Shown: positions 26,163-38,691 of the stretch, in pieces | Numbering within the stretch: the stretch's first letter is position 1 | Layout: the number at the start of each line of letters is the position of its first letter | Assembly: GCA_005281725.1 (NCBI GenBank) | Contig: SSBO01000003.1 | Span: 9,119,088 to 9,183,087, forward strand | Reading direction: 5' to 3' | Source: Wuchereria bancrofti | Lineage: Eukaryota; Nematoda; Chromadorea; Rhabditida; Onchocercidae | Length of the DNA stretch: 64,000 bases | Translations under genes and position numbers: made by a program | The notes under the pieces: model-generated | The model's input: the letters and a program-made list of their open reading frames with translations, nothing else | Told to the model about the DNA's origin: nothing | Databases searched by the model: none

Positions 26163-26585
26163 TAACAAAATCGTGAAATTTCAAATTAAATGAATGAGAT
26201 TTAAATGGAAATCCAGAGAGAGAGAGAGAGAGAAAAAAAAAGAACATTTGTACATGTGTTCGCATAACGGGTACAAGTCGATGAATTGGAGACATACTTT
26301 ATTATGCCAAATAAAGGATCAAATTTTATTCAAAAAGGTTGCTATCTTGTTGCCTTTCCTCTACAATTATAGATAGTTTACTCAATGATTTACCTCTTTG
26401 TTGTCATCATTCTAAATAAAACTTACGATTTTGTAAGTTATTTATATGTGTCGCTTGATCATATGATATGAATGTTTTAACAATAATTTCTAGCTTTTAT
26501 TTGTTATAGCTTATGTAAATATATGCATTGATAAATTTCTGATCTTACTAATACATTTTAATTGTCGCTGTTAACTTTTAGCTCT
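26163..26585. other. spacer between convergent genes
   Basis: About 420 bp between the stop of RPC9 (+) and the stop of the pseudo-GTPase gene (-), presumed to hold both 3' UTRs. It contains a short (AG)n run near 26215-26235. AATAAA-type signals occur, for example at about 26415 on the + strand. No exon seen. Confidence 0.6.
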
Positions 26586-29031
26586 TCACATAATTCCACA
26601 AGCATCTTTTGGTCGTGGCCTTCCAACACGATTTCGAGTCAAACAAATTTTTGATTGCTGCGAAGATATAATTGCAGCTAAAACATCGTTGAATAAATCT
26701 TCAATTCCTTCCTGGAAAGATTTAAATATTAGTTTGATTTCTGCAAAAGTTAGTCAGAATGGAACGTTCCACTTCTTTTTTTCAGTTTGATTTTCAAAAA
26801 AAAAAAGAAAAATGGAAAAATTTCTGTTTTCATCTATTTGCTTGAACTTGGATTTCAAACAATTTAAATTTCCGATGTGAGGAAAAATACAGTTTAAAAA
26901 AAAAGATTGGATTTTTTTATACGTAGATTGGATTTTAAAAAAGATTGGATTTTTTTATACGTAGGTTTTAGTGGACACTTCACAGTAAGAGGAAGCTTTC
27001 AGTTCCGTAGCTAAACTTTGGCCGATTTTTGTTGTAATTAAGCTTTGAAATGTTCGCGGATCTTTGTTATCCGTTCTAAAAAGCACAATATTTTCCTTTA
27101 ACATAACAAATCTGTTTATAATTTCAATGAAAATAAGATGAAAAAAAAGGCAAATAATTACTTTTTAAATTGATTTCTTGGTTTATATGGTGGCTTTGTT
27201 GTTGTGTCTGAAGCAAAGTGGAAGATGAATTGGGTAAATTTCTGATTAAATTTGCTTAAGAAAAATCTTGTAAGTGTTGGAAGGGACTTACCAACTTCAA
27301 TATCACCAAGTTGTTTTCGAAATAGCAATTGACGGACATCACGTGGTAGTCGTGCTTCGATACCTGTTGCGCAAATAATAAACGGTGTATTACGATAGAG
27401 ACATCTAACAGTTGGAACCCACTAAATGCATGAAAAAAGTTTGAAATCTGTTAAAGGTGCAAATATAATTTTTAAGAAAAATGTAATTTTGGTATTTTTT
27501 GGTATATTTTCTGAAGTTTATTCATCAATTTGTCAATTAATGATATCCTAAAATGCTATCAAATTAATGCTAACCAATTAATGCTATCCTAAAATGCTAC
27601 CAAATTATCAGTTAATGCTATCCTAAAATCCTATCAAATTATCAATTAATGCTATCCTAAAATGCTATCAAATTAATGCTATCCTAAAATTATATCAAAT
27701 TATCATCAATTAATGCTATCCCTAAAATGCTTTAAATTTATTAGCAAAATTACAGTGAATTACAGAAAAATTACAGTAAATCAATTACCATTTGATGAAT
27801 GCTTTCAAATTGTCGCAAGCTACTGATATGATAAAAAATAATGATAGCATCCAGATGACTACAACGGATCATCAATGGAATTCGTTTAAAATCAGCAATT
27901 CGTTCAGCACACATTAATTCAAGCTAGAATTACAACAAAATACATTTCAGAATCTAACCAATCTGATTGATCATCATTATTCATTTATTATTTTATTTTA
28001 AAGTCTAAACTAAATTTCATGATAAGATTTTAAAAAAAGCAAAAGAAAATGTTGAATTTTAAGGCTTCAATTCATTCAATAAAATGAATTCTCCTTAAAT
28101 GAATAATTATTTTAACTATAAACTGAATATTAAATTGCTTAAATGAATTTTAGAGAAAAACTTTTTATTGTTAAAATTTCAAATTTTGAATTTAATTACT
28201 CTGCATTGATAAAACATCATTTATGAGCTTATTGCAAATTAGATTATTTCAGGTGTTACACTTATTTACCTGAAATCCCTGAACAGTGACAACATTTGAA
28301 TCGAGTACATCAATTCGTTCAGATTTATTGCCTTTCTAGAATTTTAATCTTTAATTATTATCAAAAAAGTAAATCATTAACTTTTAAAATCTTAAAATTT
28401 GAAAAAAAAAGAAAACTAAAAAAAAAAGAAAGCTAAAAATAAATTAATTACTTTTTATTTATTTACTTAATCACAAACCAATGCTTTCTCAGCTTTAAGC
28501 TGATTGTTTCGATTTGACATTAATTGAACATAAGCTCGACGAACATTATTTTTCTCTGAACCAGCTTCACCAACTAAGGCAACACGAAAATATGTCAAAT
28601 TGCTTGATTTATCTGCTTAAAAGGTTTTTTTTTTTTTTTAAATTCTAAAATTAAAGTTTTTTTTTTTAAATTCTAGAATTTTTGAACAAATTCTGCATTT
28701 GAGTTTTTTTTTTTTTAAATTCTAAAATTTTTGAAATTTGATGCAAAGAACTAATTCAACTAAGAGAAGCTGAATTCAGCTCACAATGAAGACTAAAAGT
28801 TGGTTAAATTCATTGCCAACTTTAAATAATTTAAACCAAATGTAAATTAATAATATTCGATGTGTCTAAATTTTGCATATATAAAACTATGAGCAATTAA
28901 TAATTTAAAATGTTGCAAATATTACTTTTAAAATCTATTTCTGGCGAAAATTTCTCAAAAGATCGTTCTTCTGATGATGCAACTTTGATTTTTGGCTTTA
29001 ATGATGAACGATTGGATGATACGAAATCCAT
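26586..29031 (-). CDS. Ras/Rho-like pseudo-GTPase with CAAX box, 241 aa, six exons
   Basis: Minus-strand exons: 29031-28926, 28612-28479, 28335-28270, 27923-27789, 27421-27292 and 26740-26586. All phases match, total 726 bases. The fold order is that of a small GTPase. A beta strand leads into a P-loop position (YFRVALVGEAGSEKNNV, 43-59), a Rho-like middle follows (IIIFYHISSLRQFESI; WVPTVRCLYRNTPFIICATG, about 148-167), and a C-terminal helix EGIEDLFNDVLAAI comes last. The nucleotide-binding motifs are eroded: the P-loop reads GEAGSEKN instead of GxxxxGK(S/T), no DxxG is seen, and TGIE (166-169) stands where TKxD is expected. The C-terminus is basic and ends CGIM, a CAAX box whose Met suggests farnesylation. 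So it is inferred to be a membrane-anchored scaffold that binds nucleotide poorly or not at all. Start: the exon is open upstream to its acceptor at 29085; a candidate 5' UTR exon (29786-29720) has an in-frame stop, favouring this ATG. Confidence 0.75.
27535..27735. repeat. imperfect tandem repeat in a pseudo-GTPase intron
   Basis: About five copies of a unit built from ATTAATGCTATCCTAAAATG and CTATCAAATTATCA lie within the intron between the 27421 and 27789 exon ends. Unit length varies (about 30-45 bp) through internal deletions. Non-coding. Confidence 0.85.
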
Positions 29032-29085
29032 TTTATCAAATATTTGATAGTGATTATCACTATCACCACCACCACTAGCAGCAAC

Positions 29086-30339
29086 CTAATAAGATGTGAT
29101 GAAATGAATGACAATGAAAGTTCAAAAATTCAAACTTCACTTTTATTTTTTCTTTTGTATTTTCTGAAATAGTAAGAATGAATTGAAATGTCTTTTAATT
29201 CATATTTGATTTGATTCATAAATACGATGGAATGTCAACAATTATTGTTTGTATACATGAAAATTTTTAGTCAAATAATTGGAAATATATTCCACTAAAA
29301 ATGATAGAAATTGATCGCAAAAAAACATTTCGATATTAATCTCATTTTAAAATAAGCAATATTAAGAGAGAATCTAGGATATATTAAGAATATTTAAGTG
29401 ATTTAATCATGTAATGCATTTGATGACATAAATTATCAAATAAAAAATGTAAATATTGAAGAATATTTTTGTAGTAAGAGAATTGAATCAATCATCTATG
29501 ATATGATCAACTTTTTTTTTTTGAGATAATCAATATTTCTTGTTTAGTTTTTTGTTTGCATTTTTTGTTCACTATCCTATGAATGAACTTTGTGAAAATT
29601 AACTCTACATTTTACCATCGTAAACAGAATTCATCTTTACGAGAAGCATATTTAGCTTCCTTTTTTATTATTAGCAAATTAAGGATACTTTTTCATCGAT
29701 AATGCAATCAATATCTTACCTTAACCAAACTTCATGACATTAACTGAAATCACAGCAGCATTTCAGTAAATGTTGGTGGTGAAGCACTGATAAAATAAAA
29801 TGTCTACATTGCATGATACGAATTTGTCCTTTTTTTTAAACGTTTATTTTCCAATAAAAATAATTTATGAGTTCTCTGACAGTAATTTATAATAAACTGA
29901 GGTATGCAGTAATTATTTCACTTTTTCATTGTTAGTTACAAAATATTAAATAAATTTACTGATGTAGAGGAAGAACTCAATAGAAATAAAACAAAAATAT
30001 TGATAAAAAAGAAAAAATAAAGTATTAAACGGAAGTTTATGTAAAGGAAAGGATTAGCATGGACAGATGAATAGAGCAGTGAAACAAGTGTTGGCGCATA
30101 TTTTTGAACTGATCTCACATAAAAGTATGATTTGTAACAATTTTAAAGCAACAAAACTTGAAAAAATTCTTTTCAAAAAAGATAAAACAACATCACATAT
30201 TCAAGAAAAAACAAATAAAAACCACAAAAATAAACTGCCCGTATATAAAAACCACTTCTACATACTCTCGTGCAAAATATTTAAGAAAAAGCAATTAATG
30301 TCACATTTAAACGAATGAGAAAAAAAAAAGTATGTGACA
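29086..30339. other. upstream region of the pseudo-GTPase gene
   Basis: A minus-strand candidate non-coding exon at 29786-29720 lies here, with a TTTTATCAG acceptor and a GTAAGA donor. The rest is AT-rich. A + strand open frame at 30067-30318 is lysine/asparagine-rich without splice or family support and is not called. Confidence 0.5.
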
Positions 30340-33300
30340 CTACTGTTTAGCATACTCCTGTCCTGATTTTATTTGTTGCAAAAGTTCAGCTACCCTATGT
30401 AAACTGACTGCTGGGCACCACTTTCTGCTCGGAATACTTCCCTGCAGCTGCACATGCAAAGTATCCAGTATCTATAAGAAGTTCATTTTTTTCCAAAAAT
30501 TCAATTCCTCTATTATTTTAATTTTGAAACTAAATTTTTAAAACATTTCTTAGCGTGAAATGTCATCGATTTACATAATCACTGCTTCCATGAAAAGTAA
30601 TTTCTCTAGCTATTAAATGGAATAGCTAAATTCTTGATATCTCACAATTTTTACCTTCATAAGTTCCTTGAAAATATTTCAACCAATAAAGAAAAAGCAA
30701 TGATTAAATTCATATCAAAAAAAAGAAAAAAAAATGGAAAGTATGAAATTCAATAGATTTATTGATAATTAGTAGCTAATCACAGATTTATTGTGAAAAC
30801 CGGAAAATGTTTTTTCCCATACTGTACAAAATATCCTTCGAGAACATTTGTGTACAGATATAATTAAAAGATTCAAATTTATTTCCGTTCTTCGACATTA
30901 AACGAGTCTCAGTATTTTATGAATAAATTTTATTGTTCTCAATATTTCAAACGAATATGATTTTTTTGAAAGTGAACGGATAAATGAAATTTTAAAAAAA
31001 GAGGAAAAAGCAACGTACTCGGACCACATCTTCTTCATTCGTTTTGTTATTATATTGCCGTAAAGCGTCCGTGATCGTGTCCAGCGTTGTACTGGGTAAA
31101 AATGGTAACTCACATATCACTTTAGCTAGACATTCCAACGGAACTAACGAAATTTCGCAGCAACTAACTGCAAAATTAGCAGTTAAAAAATTAGTTACAA
31201 CAGTTTTAACAAAAATAAAAAGTAGAAAATATTTTCATGATATATCAAATAGCATGTGATATTATTGGTTACAGGATCTTATAAAAATTTTTCTCATACT
31301 TTTTGGATCAACCTTTCGGTTGTGCTTGTAGATCCGCATATGAAGTATTGCAAACCGGAAGCATCATGCACACCCTGTTCTACCTAACCTACCCAATATA
31401 CCGAAATTCAGGTGCTTATTCCGTAAATGCTCTTTCTGACAGATCTAGGGCTTTCATATTTTAAGGAAACAACAAATAAAACGAGCAATCACATATAGAT
31501 CTAATTCTCTCTCTTCCGTACTCCGAAAACAATGCAAAAGAACTTCAGATAGCACCTGCAAGACGCAGAAGTACTTCTCCAAGGTTTTTCGTATATTCTG
31601 AAGGTAATGTAACCAGTCCTCCAAAATCTATGTATATACAAAGAAATTGGAATGTTGATACTATCACTTTCTTCCAATCATCTGAATTTTCTTCAGAGTT
31701 ATGGTAATATTCGCATGTGTAAATTGCAGATTCTCGTAGTGTTCTACACAGTATTGTTGCTCTGAAAATTATTTACAAGCTATGCCTTGAAATAGAGGCA
31801 TAAAAACTTTAAGTTGGCAACTCGATATTGAGTCAATTATGACTGTTAATTATAAATGATCATGGACAATAATGTTTAAAACTTAACTCGAAAATGTAAG
31901 AGTCTATGGAATTACTATGACAAAAAAAAAAATGTTAGCAAGAGTAAGCAATCAATGAAAAGCTTACCTGTCATCCGGTAAAATGTTGTCGTATTCACCG
32001 CATCGCGCAAAATGACAGTGAAGTCGTCCATGAACGAATGCTTCTTTAATAGATGTCTGAAGCGAGTTACAGATTTATGTATTAATTGCCCTTATGAACC
32101 CTGCGTTGGGTACTTTACCTATCGATAAAATACCTTTACTTTGTCCTGAAATATACTGCATTAAAACGTGAACCGAGCTTTCTTTTTTCTCCAAAGGATA
32201 ATACTTCCTATCAGGCAGCAACAAAAATCGTTTGAGGTAACCTATGACTAAATAACTTACTGTACTAACAGGATTTATACATCAAAAATTTCAAAAATTG
32301 CAGAAACAGACATGTGTTTGAAAAAAAATCAGCTACCTGTTTATGGAAAACTTCTTGTAACCGTATAGAAGACATAGCAGATAGCAATAATAAAAAGTCC
32401 GGATCGTTTTCAAACCAATTACTACCAATAAGGGAAACCAATTCATCCGATAATTCAAATAATACTGGTAAATACTGACCAGGAAATGCTTCCTTTGATG
32501 TACTGGGTGTAGCTTGTGCTGCAAAATTATGAAGATTAACGTGACAGCAGCAATAAATAGTGGTAATAAAACTTTCTAAACTTGACCAAAGAAATTCCGG
32601 GAGAAATTCCCACTGTAAAAACAGTTTCCGCTGTAAAGATAACTGAAAATATATACCAATTGCTGGAGTCTGTAACAGGCGCCTGATAACGATACGGAAA
32701 TTAATTGACCAGTTCTTTTGTATTAATTTCTTGCCAATAAATACTCCAGCCTTTCCTTCAATAAGAGATAATAGTTCAGCGCTAACTCGCAATAGATCGA
32801 GAGAAGGTAACTGAAAATTAAATATCGACAATTCATTCGAATATAAATCTAGAAAAAGTTAATCTCTAAAAAAAAAAAACAATCGCAGAGATCAAAACTA
32901 TTGGACTTATCGTTTCAAAATAAGTAAAACGTCATACTCCCAACAATAGAGTTGTCATTGGACTAATGCTAATATTAAAATGTGCACAAAGATTTACACG
33001 AGCAATTCTATTTTCTCAAACCGATAGTGCATATACCAACAATAGCTCACCTCATTTTCCTTTTTCAGACATATGCTGGTGACATCCATAATTTCATCGA
33101 TCTGATTCATGTCTAATTCCTTAACAAGGCTTAACAGTTCCCTGTATGCAAAAAGATGAATAGCCAATTGATCCCCATTCCAAGTCCTAAAAAAATTTCT
33201 TTAATGTGATTTACCTGAAAGCATCTTTTTTGTTTCCTTATCACTATATTTCAATAAACTGATAAAATTAGTTTTAGCGAAACACAAATGAACAAATCTT

Positions 33301-33418
33301 CAGTATCATTTACTGCTGATAATAATTGGCTGAGAAGCCATTGTTAAATCTCTTATAAGCACATACTTGATTATAAAACATACTTCTGACTAACGATCAA
33401 ATTATACACTGAAGACAT
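30340..33418 (-). CDS. unrecognised alpha-helical protein, 406 aa, seven exons
   Basis: Minus-strand exons: 33418-33384, 33186-33051, 32810-32337, 32056-31968, 31761-31556, 31167-31019 and 30471-30340. Phases match at each junction, total 1221 bases. The ATG follows a CTTTCAG acceptor by about 40 bases, consistent with trans-splicing. The product is leucine-rich and helical throughout, without signal peptide or obvious membrane span. Examples are the stretches AYRELLSLVKELD, LDLLRVSAELLSLIEG and ECLAKVICELPFLPSTTLDT, and a C-terminus with RVAELLQQIKSGQEYAKQ. The pattern resembles HEAT/ARM-type or karyopherin-like helical repeats, but I cannot name the family. An extra 67-base in-phase exon at 31379-31313 is possible, with a weaker acceptor and donor; it would require an alternative acceptor for the next exon. 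Exon 3 alone (158 codons) makes the coding call firm. Confidence 0.72.
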
Positions 33419-36400
33419 TTTGACCAGAATTATCAAGTAATTCAACTGGTAAAGTCTGAAAGTATAAGTGTAACAATAATCATAAAGAAACTTCACACAC
33501 ACGTGAATTACACGCATAAAATCTGGCACTCAATAGAATCAAAAAATTAAACGCACATAAGGCGAACACATGCAACATACGATACAAAGCATAATCCGCA
33601 TGCTTAAAACTGCCCACCCTTTCCCCGTCTTTTGCCCGTTTGCTTCCCGTCTCCCCACCCACTCTCCTAAAACCCCAATCCTCCACTTTTTACCTCCCAA
33701 ACAAATCAAACCAAAATATTTGTGACATTTTTTTCTAAATGGATGCGCTATGAAAACTTGATGGTCCCACAGAAGTTAGGTTAAAAAACGTGAGAAAAAG
33801 GCCGGAAAATAAACAAGTTTTATGATAAACAAATTTTGCGTCACCGAAAGTACCGTATGCCTGCAATCCAGTATCAAGAATCCTTCCTGATACTGAATTT
33901 CTATCCTGGAATTCTTCCTGATACTGAATTGTTGCTAAATGAAATTTGTAATTCAGAAATAACAATAACAAGGAAATAAGATTATATTGTACATTTTTAA
34001 TGCAAAGTAGTTTACAATGATATGTACTATGGAGAAAAAAACTTTGATATATACTATGTAATCATATGAATTTTTAATATTTGCTAATTTCCTACAGTCA
34101 TTAATTAACTTTAAGAATTTTATTAAGAAATTAAAATGATTAGTGAGCGAAATGATTGGTATCAGAAAGATCAAATAAGTTAGTGTGAAAAGTTTTTTTT
34201 TCTTCTCTACAAAAACAAAAAAAAAAAGGAAATTATTTAACTAGATGAAATCATTGCTGTCAAGTTGTGCTAGTACACTGCAATAAGCAATTTATTGATT
34301 TGAATATCGATTTTTTGCTACATTTCATATTACTGATTTTTTGATTGACAGAAGTGATATGATATAAGTTAAGCAATTGTTAAGATAATGAAAAGTGATA
34401 TACAATAAATTGCTGTTATGGAAGAGTAATTAATTACATGGCAATAGAATGAGTGAATGAGAAGTTAGTTTCATCGCATATCGACTAAGTGATAAATAAA
34501 TGATAAATGTTCCATTTGAGATTATTAGGCATGATAACTTAACAGTAAGTATTACAGGCTATTGTTGATAATGGTGATAATGATTCATTTCATTTTAATT
34601 ATACAAATTTTAAACATTTTAAGAACTAAATGGTGCAATTTTGTAGAAATGCTTTTAATAATTAACATTTGCTAAAGGATGAGGGAAAATTTCGGATCTT
34701 CCGGAACCCGAATTCTTCTCCATTCTTTGAAAAATAATCCTTGTATTTGTTTCACTTTTTTGGAGTAGTTTTATAATTTTTGGATTAACATAGAATAACA
34801 AAATTTCTCTCATAATTCTGAGAATTATAGAATGAGTACTGAAAAGAATAATATAGTAATCGTTATCACTGATCAATATGAAAATGCGCAAAATTCATTC
34901 TTTTAAAAGAGACAGAGATGAATGATTTGAACAAAATGAAATGATGAAATGTCTAGGAAAAAGAAATTATGGATGGAAGAGATTCTGAAGTTTTGGAATT
35001 TTAGTGGAAATGAATAATGAGTAATGTTAAAGAGAGTAAGTACGATGTCTGATACTGTAAGTTTTAACTTTCTTAAGTAAATAAATTACAAAGTGCTTGA
35101 AATAATTTGTGACATCGATGGAGAGAGATATTCATGCTTTCTGTCTAAAGGGATAAATTAAATTTCATTAAAATATATTAAGTCAATGAAGGAATGATCA
35201 GAATATCAATTCTTGCTATCTATACGATACTCGTTACAGTGACATCGTAGATGTAGGAGAATTTCTGAAACAACGTAAACTAAAACGTAAACTGAAAGCG
35301 TAGATGGATCACAAATTGGAATCGAAGAAAGTATTAATTTTTGGTTTTTAATTTTCGTAACATTGAAGTTTAACGATGTAATGTATTATGTTTATTTTTT
35401 TCTTTTTGACAAAACTGCATTTATGAGTGAAGTTTGATTTTGCAGTTTAATTAAGACACTTATCTTTTATAATCCATGAAAATAGCTTAATGAATTATTT
35501 TACGTATTAATTCGGTTATTAAAAGAAAAAAAATCGGTTATTCAATTATTTTACGTATCAATTCGATTATTACAATAAAAGGATAATACATGCAACTTCA
35601 AGAACACAACGAGATGATAAATTCTTGATTCTATTTTCTAAACGTTGATAGTTTTAAACTAGAATTTGACTAATTTAATCAAATCTAAAAATTTAAAAAA
35701 TCTAAACTGTAGAAATTTCAGTTTGATTATTTCGGTTATAACCATCCGTACAGAAAGTTATAACAACAGAACTTTACTCTAACTTATGCTTTACAACTCC
35801 AAAACAAGTAAAAAGTATTGTAGACATGGTTTTTTCTTTAAAAGAGTTAAAAGAATTTTACAATACTTTTTCATTTTCATTTCAAACAATTGAACGATTA
35901 TTATTAAAAAAAAAAATCACTTAAGTATATGTTTATTAAGATTAAGTGATTGATTTAAATAGTCCTTGTATCTTGTCTTTGTAGCTTTTCTGTTGCGGTA
36001 GCAACCAATGATAAGTTGTTCACTGCAGAGGACAATTTTAGAGAAGCAATAATCTATCTTCTTACCTGTTCAATTCCATATTTTGAGATAAACTATCTGA
36101 GAGAAAAAGCTAATTCATTTTAAGTTTGAAATAAGTTGTTAATGTTGAATAATGGTTGATTACATCATCAAAGCTTATGCCTAATGGTTTTCTTTTTTTT
36201 TTTTTTCTGCAATGTACCATATAAATTGGTTATTTGGTGCTGTTTCATTAAAAATTTCATCTCACATTTCAACATATTCAAAATTTCATTTCTTATTTTT
36301 TTATTCGTGAAGCATTTAACCATAGAATTGAAAAGTGGAATTCGTATTACTTTTGTCTTAATAGTTATATCTTAGATATTCTGTCCAAAATAAGTACTTT

Positions 36401-37755
36401 CCTTCAAATCACATTTGTAATGGCAAATAGCTATTGCAAAGGAAAAAAAAAAAGTAGTAAAGTTAAGTGGTGTGACAATTGAATTTCACATGAAATCTAA
36501 ATGACAATTTTCATAGATAAAGAATCTCTTCCTATGAGATATCTTTTCCCATTGAAGATGTAATCACAAGCTGCACGAAAAGAACTAAAATTGAACGATA
36601 ACATTGAATTAAAAAATAAACAACAGTAAATAATAGAAAATGTATTTCAAATTTTAGATTTATTATTAATTGCAAAAATCATTTCAGTAAACTTTTCGCT
36701 TACAATTGATTTAAAATTGAGTTAAAAATCTATACGCATTACTTAATATTTTAATGTTAGACATTGGATGATTGATAAATAAAATTAAAGAATGGGACAA
36801 ATTTTTACTGATATTTAGCAAGTTTATTTGGAAGGTTGAATGTCACAAGTTAACGATCAAGATGATCATTTGATCAATATCTACGATCACATATTTACAA
36901 CCAATATTTAAGATCACGTAGATAAGCTAATAGTTATTAAACAATTAATAGAAAACAAATATATGTTTAGAATTTAAAAAAGACAAAAGTGTCGCGAAAT
37001 TTATGTCGCGAAACACCAAATTACTATATGAGAGTAAGAAATAAGTCATATGAAATTTTACAAGTAATGTTTAGACTTTGAACCTTTTGCTTTAAGACCG
37101 ATTACTCTTTAGCAGGGTTAACATATATTTTTTTTTTTTACTATAGATATTTGTTTACTCATATTGATTACTATAAAGATCACTAATAAAGGGCCATTAT
37201 TTTGTGTCACCAATAAGGCGGCATATTTTCACCTAGCGCCAAATCGGGGGACATTTTTTTGTTTGTTTGATGGAAGAACGAGGAGGTCAATTAGGATTCA
37301 CTTCTCGACAGGTTTTGTGATATAACTACAATTCGTCTCTATCAAATTATTGTATTATTATTATTTCTGCTTATTAGCAGGAATTATTATATTCCTTTGT
37401 TATTCTACAAATTTACATTTCATCCAGCGAATCTTCTCGAAATCAACAACTCCCAAAGAGTAATATTTTTAAATCTTCAAATTTTTCACGACAAAAATTA
37501 TAGAATTAGCATAGCAGTATTGATTGATGTTCTAACATTCATACTTTATTGTGAAAGGAATATAATAATGAAGGTAAATAAAAGAAAATATATGTATTAC
37601 TCGAAGGGACACGAACAAAAGTTATTTTGAGTATGATTTTTACTGCTGTAAACAATACAAATAGTAGGAAAACCGTTCTCATACTGAATTTCAATTTTCT
37701 TCATTTTACTTATCCTTACGAACTGAAGAATTGAGAAGAGCTCTAACTACATTTG
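33419..37755. other. intergenic region, no supported gene
   Basis: It begins with a GC-richer polypyrimidine stretch (33600-33690) upstream of the helical-protein gene, possibly its promoter. A short duplicated motif TTCCTGATACTGAATT occurs at about 33885-33930. At 36990-37013 two copies of TGTCGCGAAA match the first ten bases of the BEL LTR found downstream. Around 35983-36122 a 45-codon frame follows a TTTGTAG acceptor but has no partner exon or recognisable domain. The rest is AT-rich. Confidence 0.45.
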
Positions 37756-38601
37756 TCACAAAATGTGTGGGTGGTTCAAAAGACAAATGACAAATAGGCA
37801 AATTCTATTTCAAAATACACAACACAGGGAAGTCTCATTGACTGTGCTAACAGAACATTGTTCTTAATACGTTCTCTTTTCTCCACGAGATAAATCCTAC
37901 GTACGTTCACAAACACGGCGACAGCGTTGCCTCCCGTCTCCCTCACTGACGTGTGTCCACGACTAAGTACTTTCTTATCTCTGTACCTTTCTTTTGAGAT
38001 TGCGGTAGTTAGTGACGAATTTACTGCATAGTATCTTAGGCGATAATTTACCACCCAACATGGCTCTGACCCAAGTGACATGTCCTCAACATTGGTGACC
38101 TTTACCTGCCCGCAAAAGGTGACATTGGTCACATAGTCACTGCAGAGGACATTTCGGATGGTGCGGAGACGATGCTAACGAAAAAAGCATTTAAGGAATT
38201 TCTTTCAGACCCATATAAAAGGGTAGGCAGTACAATGGCTCTCTACCCACCAATTTTTCGTATTTTTCTTCGTGTAACTTTGTTCCCATACTCTTTTAAT
38301 GAATCTTTCGAATACTCCGTACATCTTTACTTATCTGTTGTCCATCTCTTTATCAATCTATCGTCTATCTCTCTGTCACTCCATTGTCTGTCCCTGTCAG
38401 AATTGATGTTTCCCAAATAATCGAACCGTTAGATTCCGTCTTGATTTGCCTGTGCTCATGTGAAGGTGACATTCTCTCTGTGGTACGAACTGTTAGAGCT
38501 AATGTTGTCTTCAAATTAACTTTCAGTTGAAAAATGCAATTCTCGGGCCAAAGTGATTTAAGGTTTAGGTTTTGCATGAGTCTATCGATTACTCTTAGTT
38601 C

Positions 38602-38691
38602 CTTCGTCGAGATATGTCGTGGACTTCTGGCCTTCATCGAGGTCTGTCGTGGACTTCTGGCCTTCCTGGAGGTCTGTCGTGAACTTCTGAA
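38602..38691 (+). repeat. three-copy 30-bp tandem repeat in an open frame
   Basis: Three consecutive 30-bp units start with CTTCGTCGAG, CTTCATCGAG and CTTCCTGGAG. In the + frame that runs 38534-38794 they encode ten-residue repeats of the pattern F-x-E-(I/V)-C-R-x-L-L. The repeats sit in the GC-richer island. No protein family is recognised. Confidence 0.8.

Noticed and set aside
30067..30318. 83-codon + frame
   Set aside because: Lys/Asn-rich chance frame in the intergenic region, lying against two minus-strand genes, with no recognisable motif.
31313..31379. Extra exon in the helical-protein gene
   Set aside because: It is in phase only if weak GTTGAT donor and an alternative GTTAG acceptor are used; direct joining of 31556 to 31167 uses stronger sites. 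Kept as an alternative in the gene entry.
33480..33686. 68-codon minus frame upstream of the helical-protein gene
   Set aside because: It covers the GC-richer polypyrimidine stretch, has no splice linkage in phase with the downstream exons, and the ATG at 33418 has its own acceptor.
34655..34891. 78-codon minus frame ending in NSGSGRSEIFPHPL
   Set aside because: The last third looks less AT-biased, but there is no partner exon, acceptor or family resemblance.
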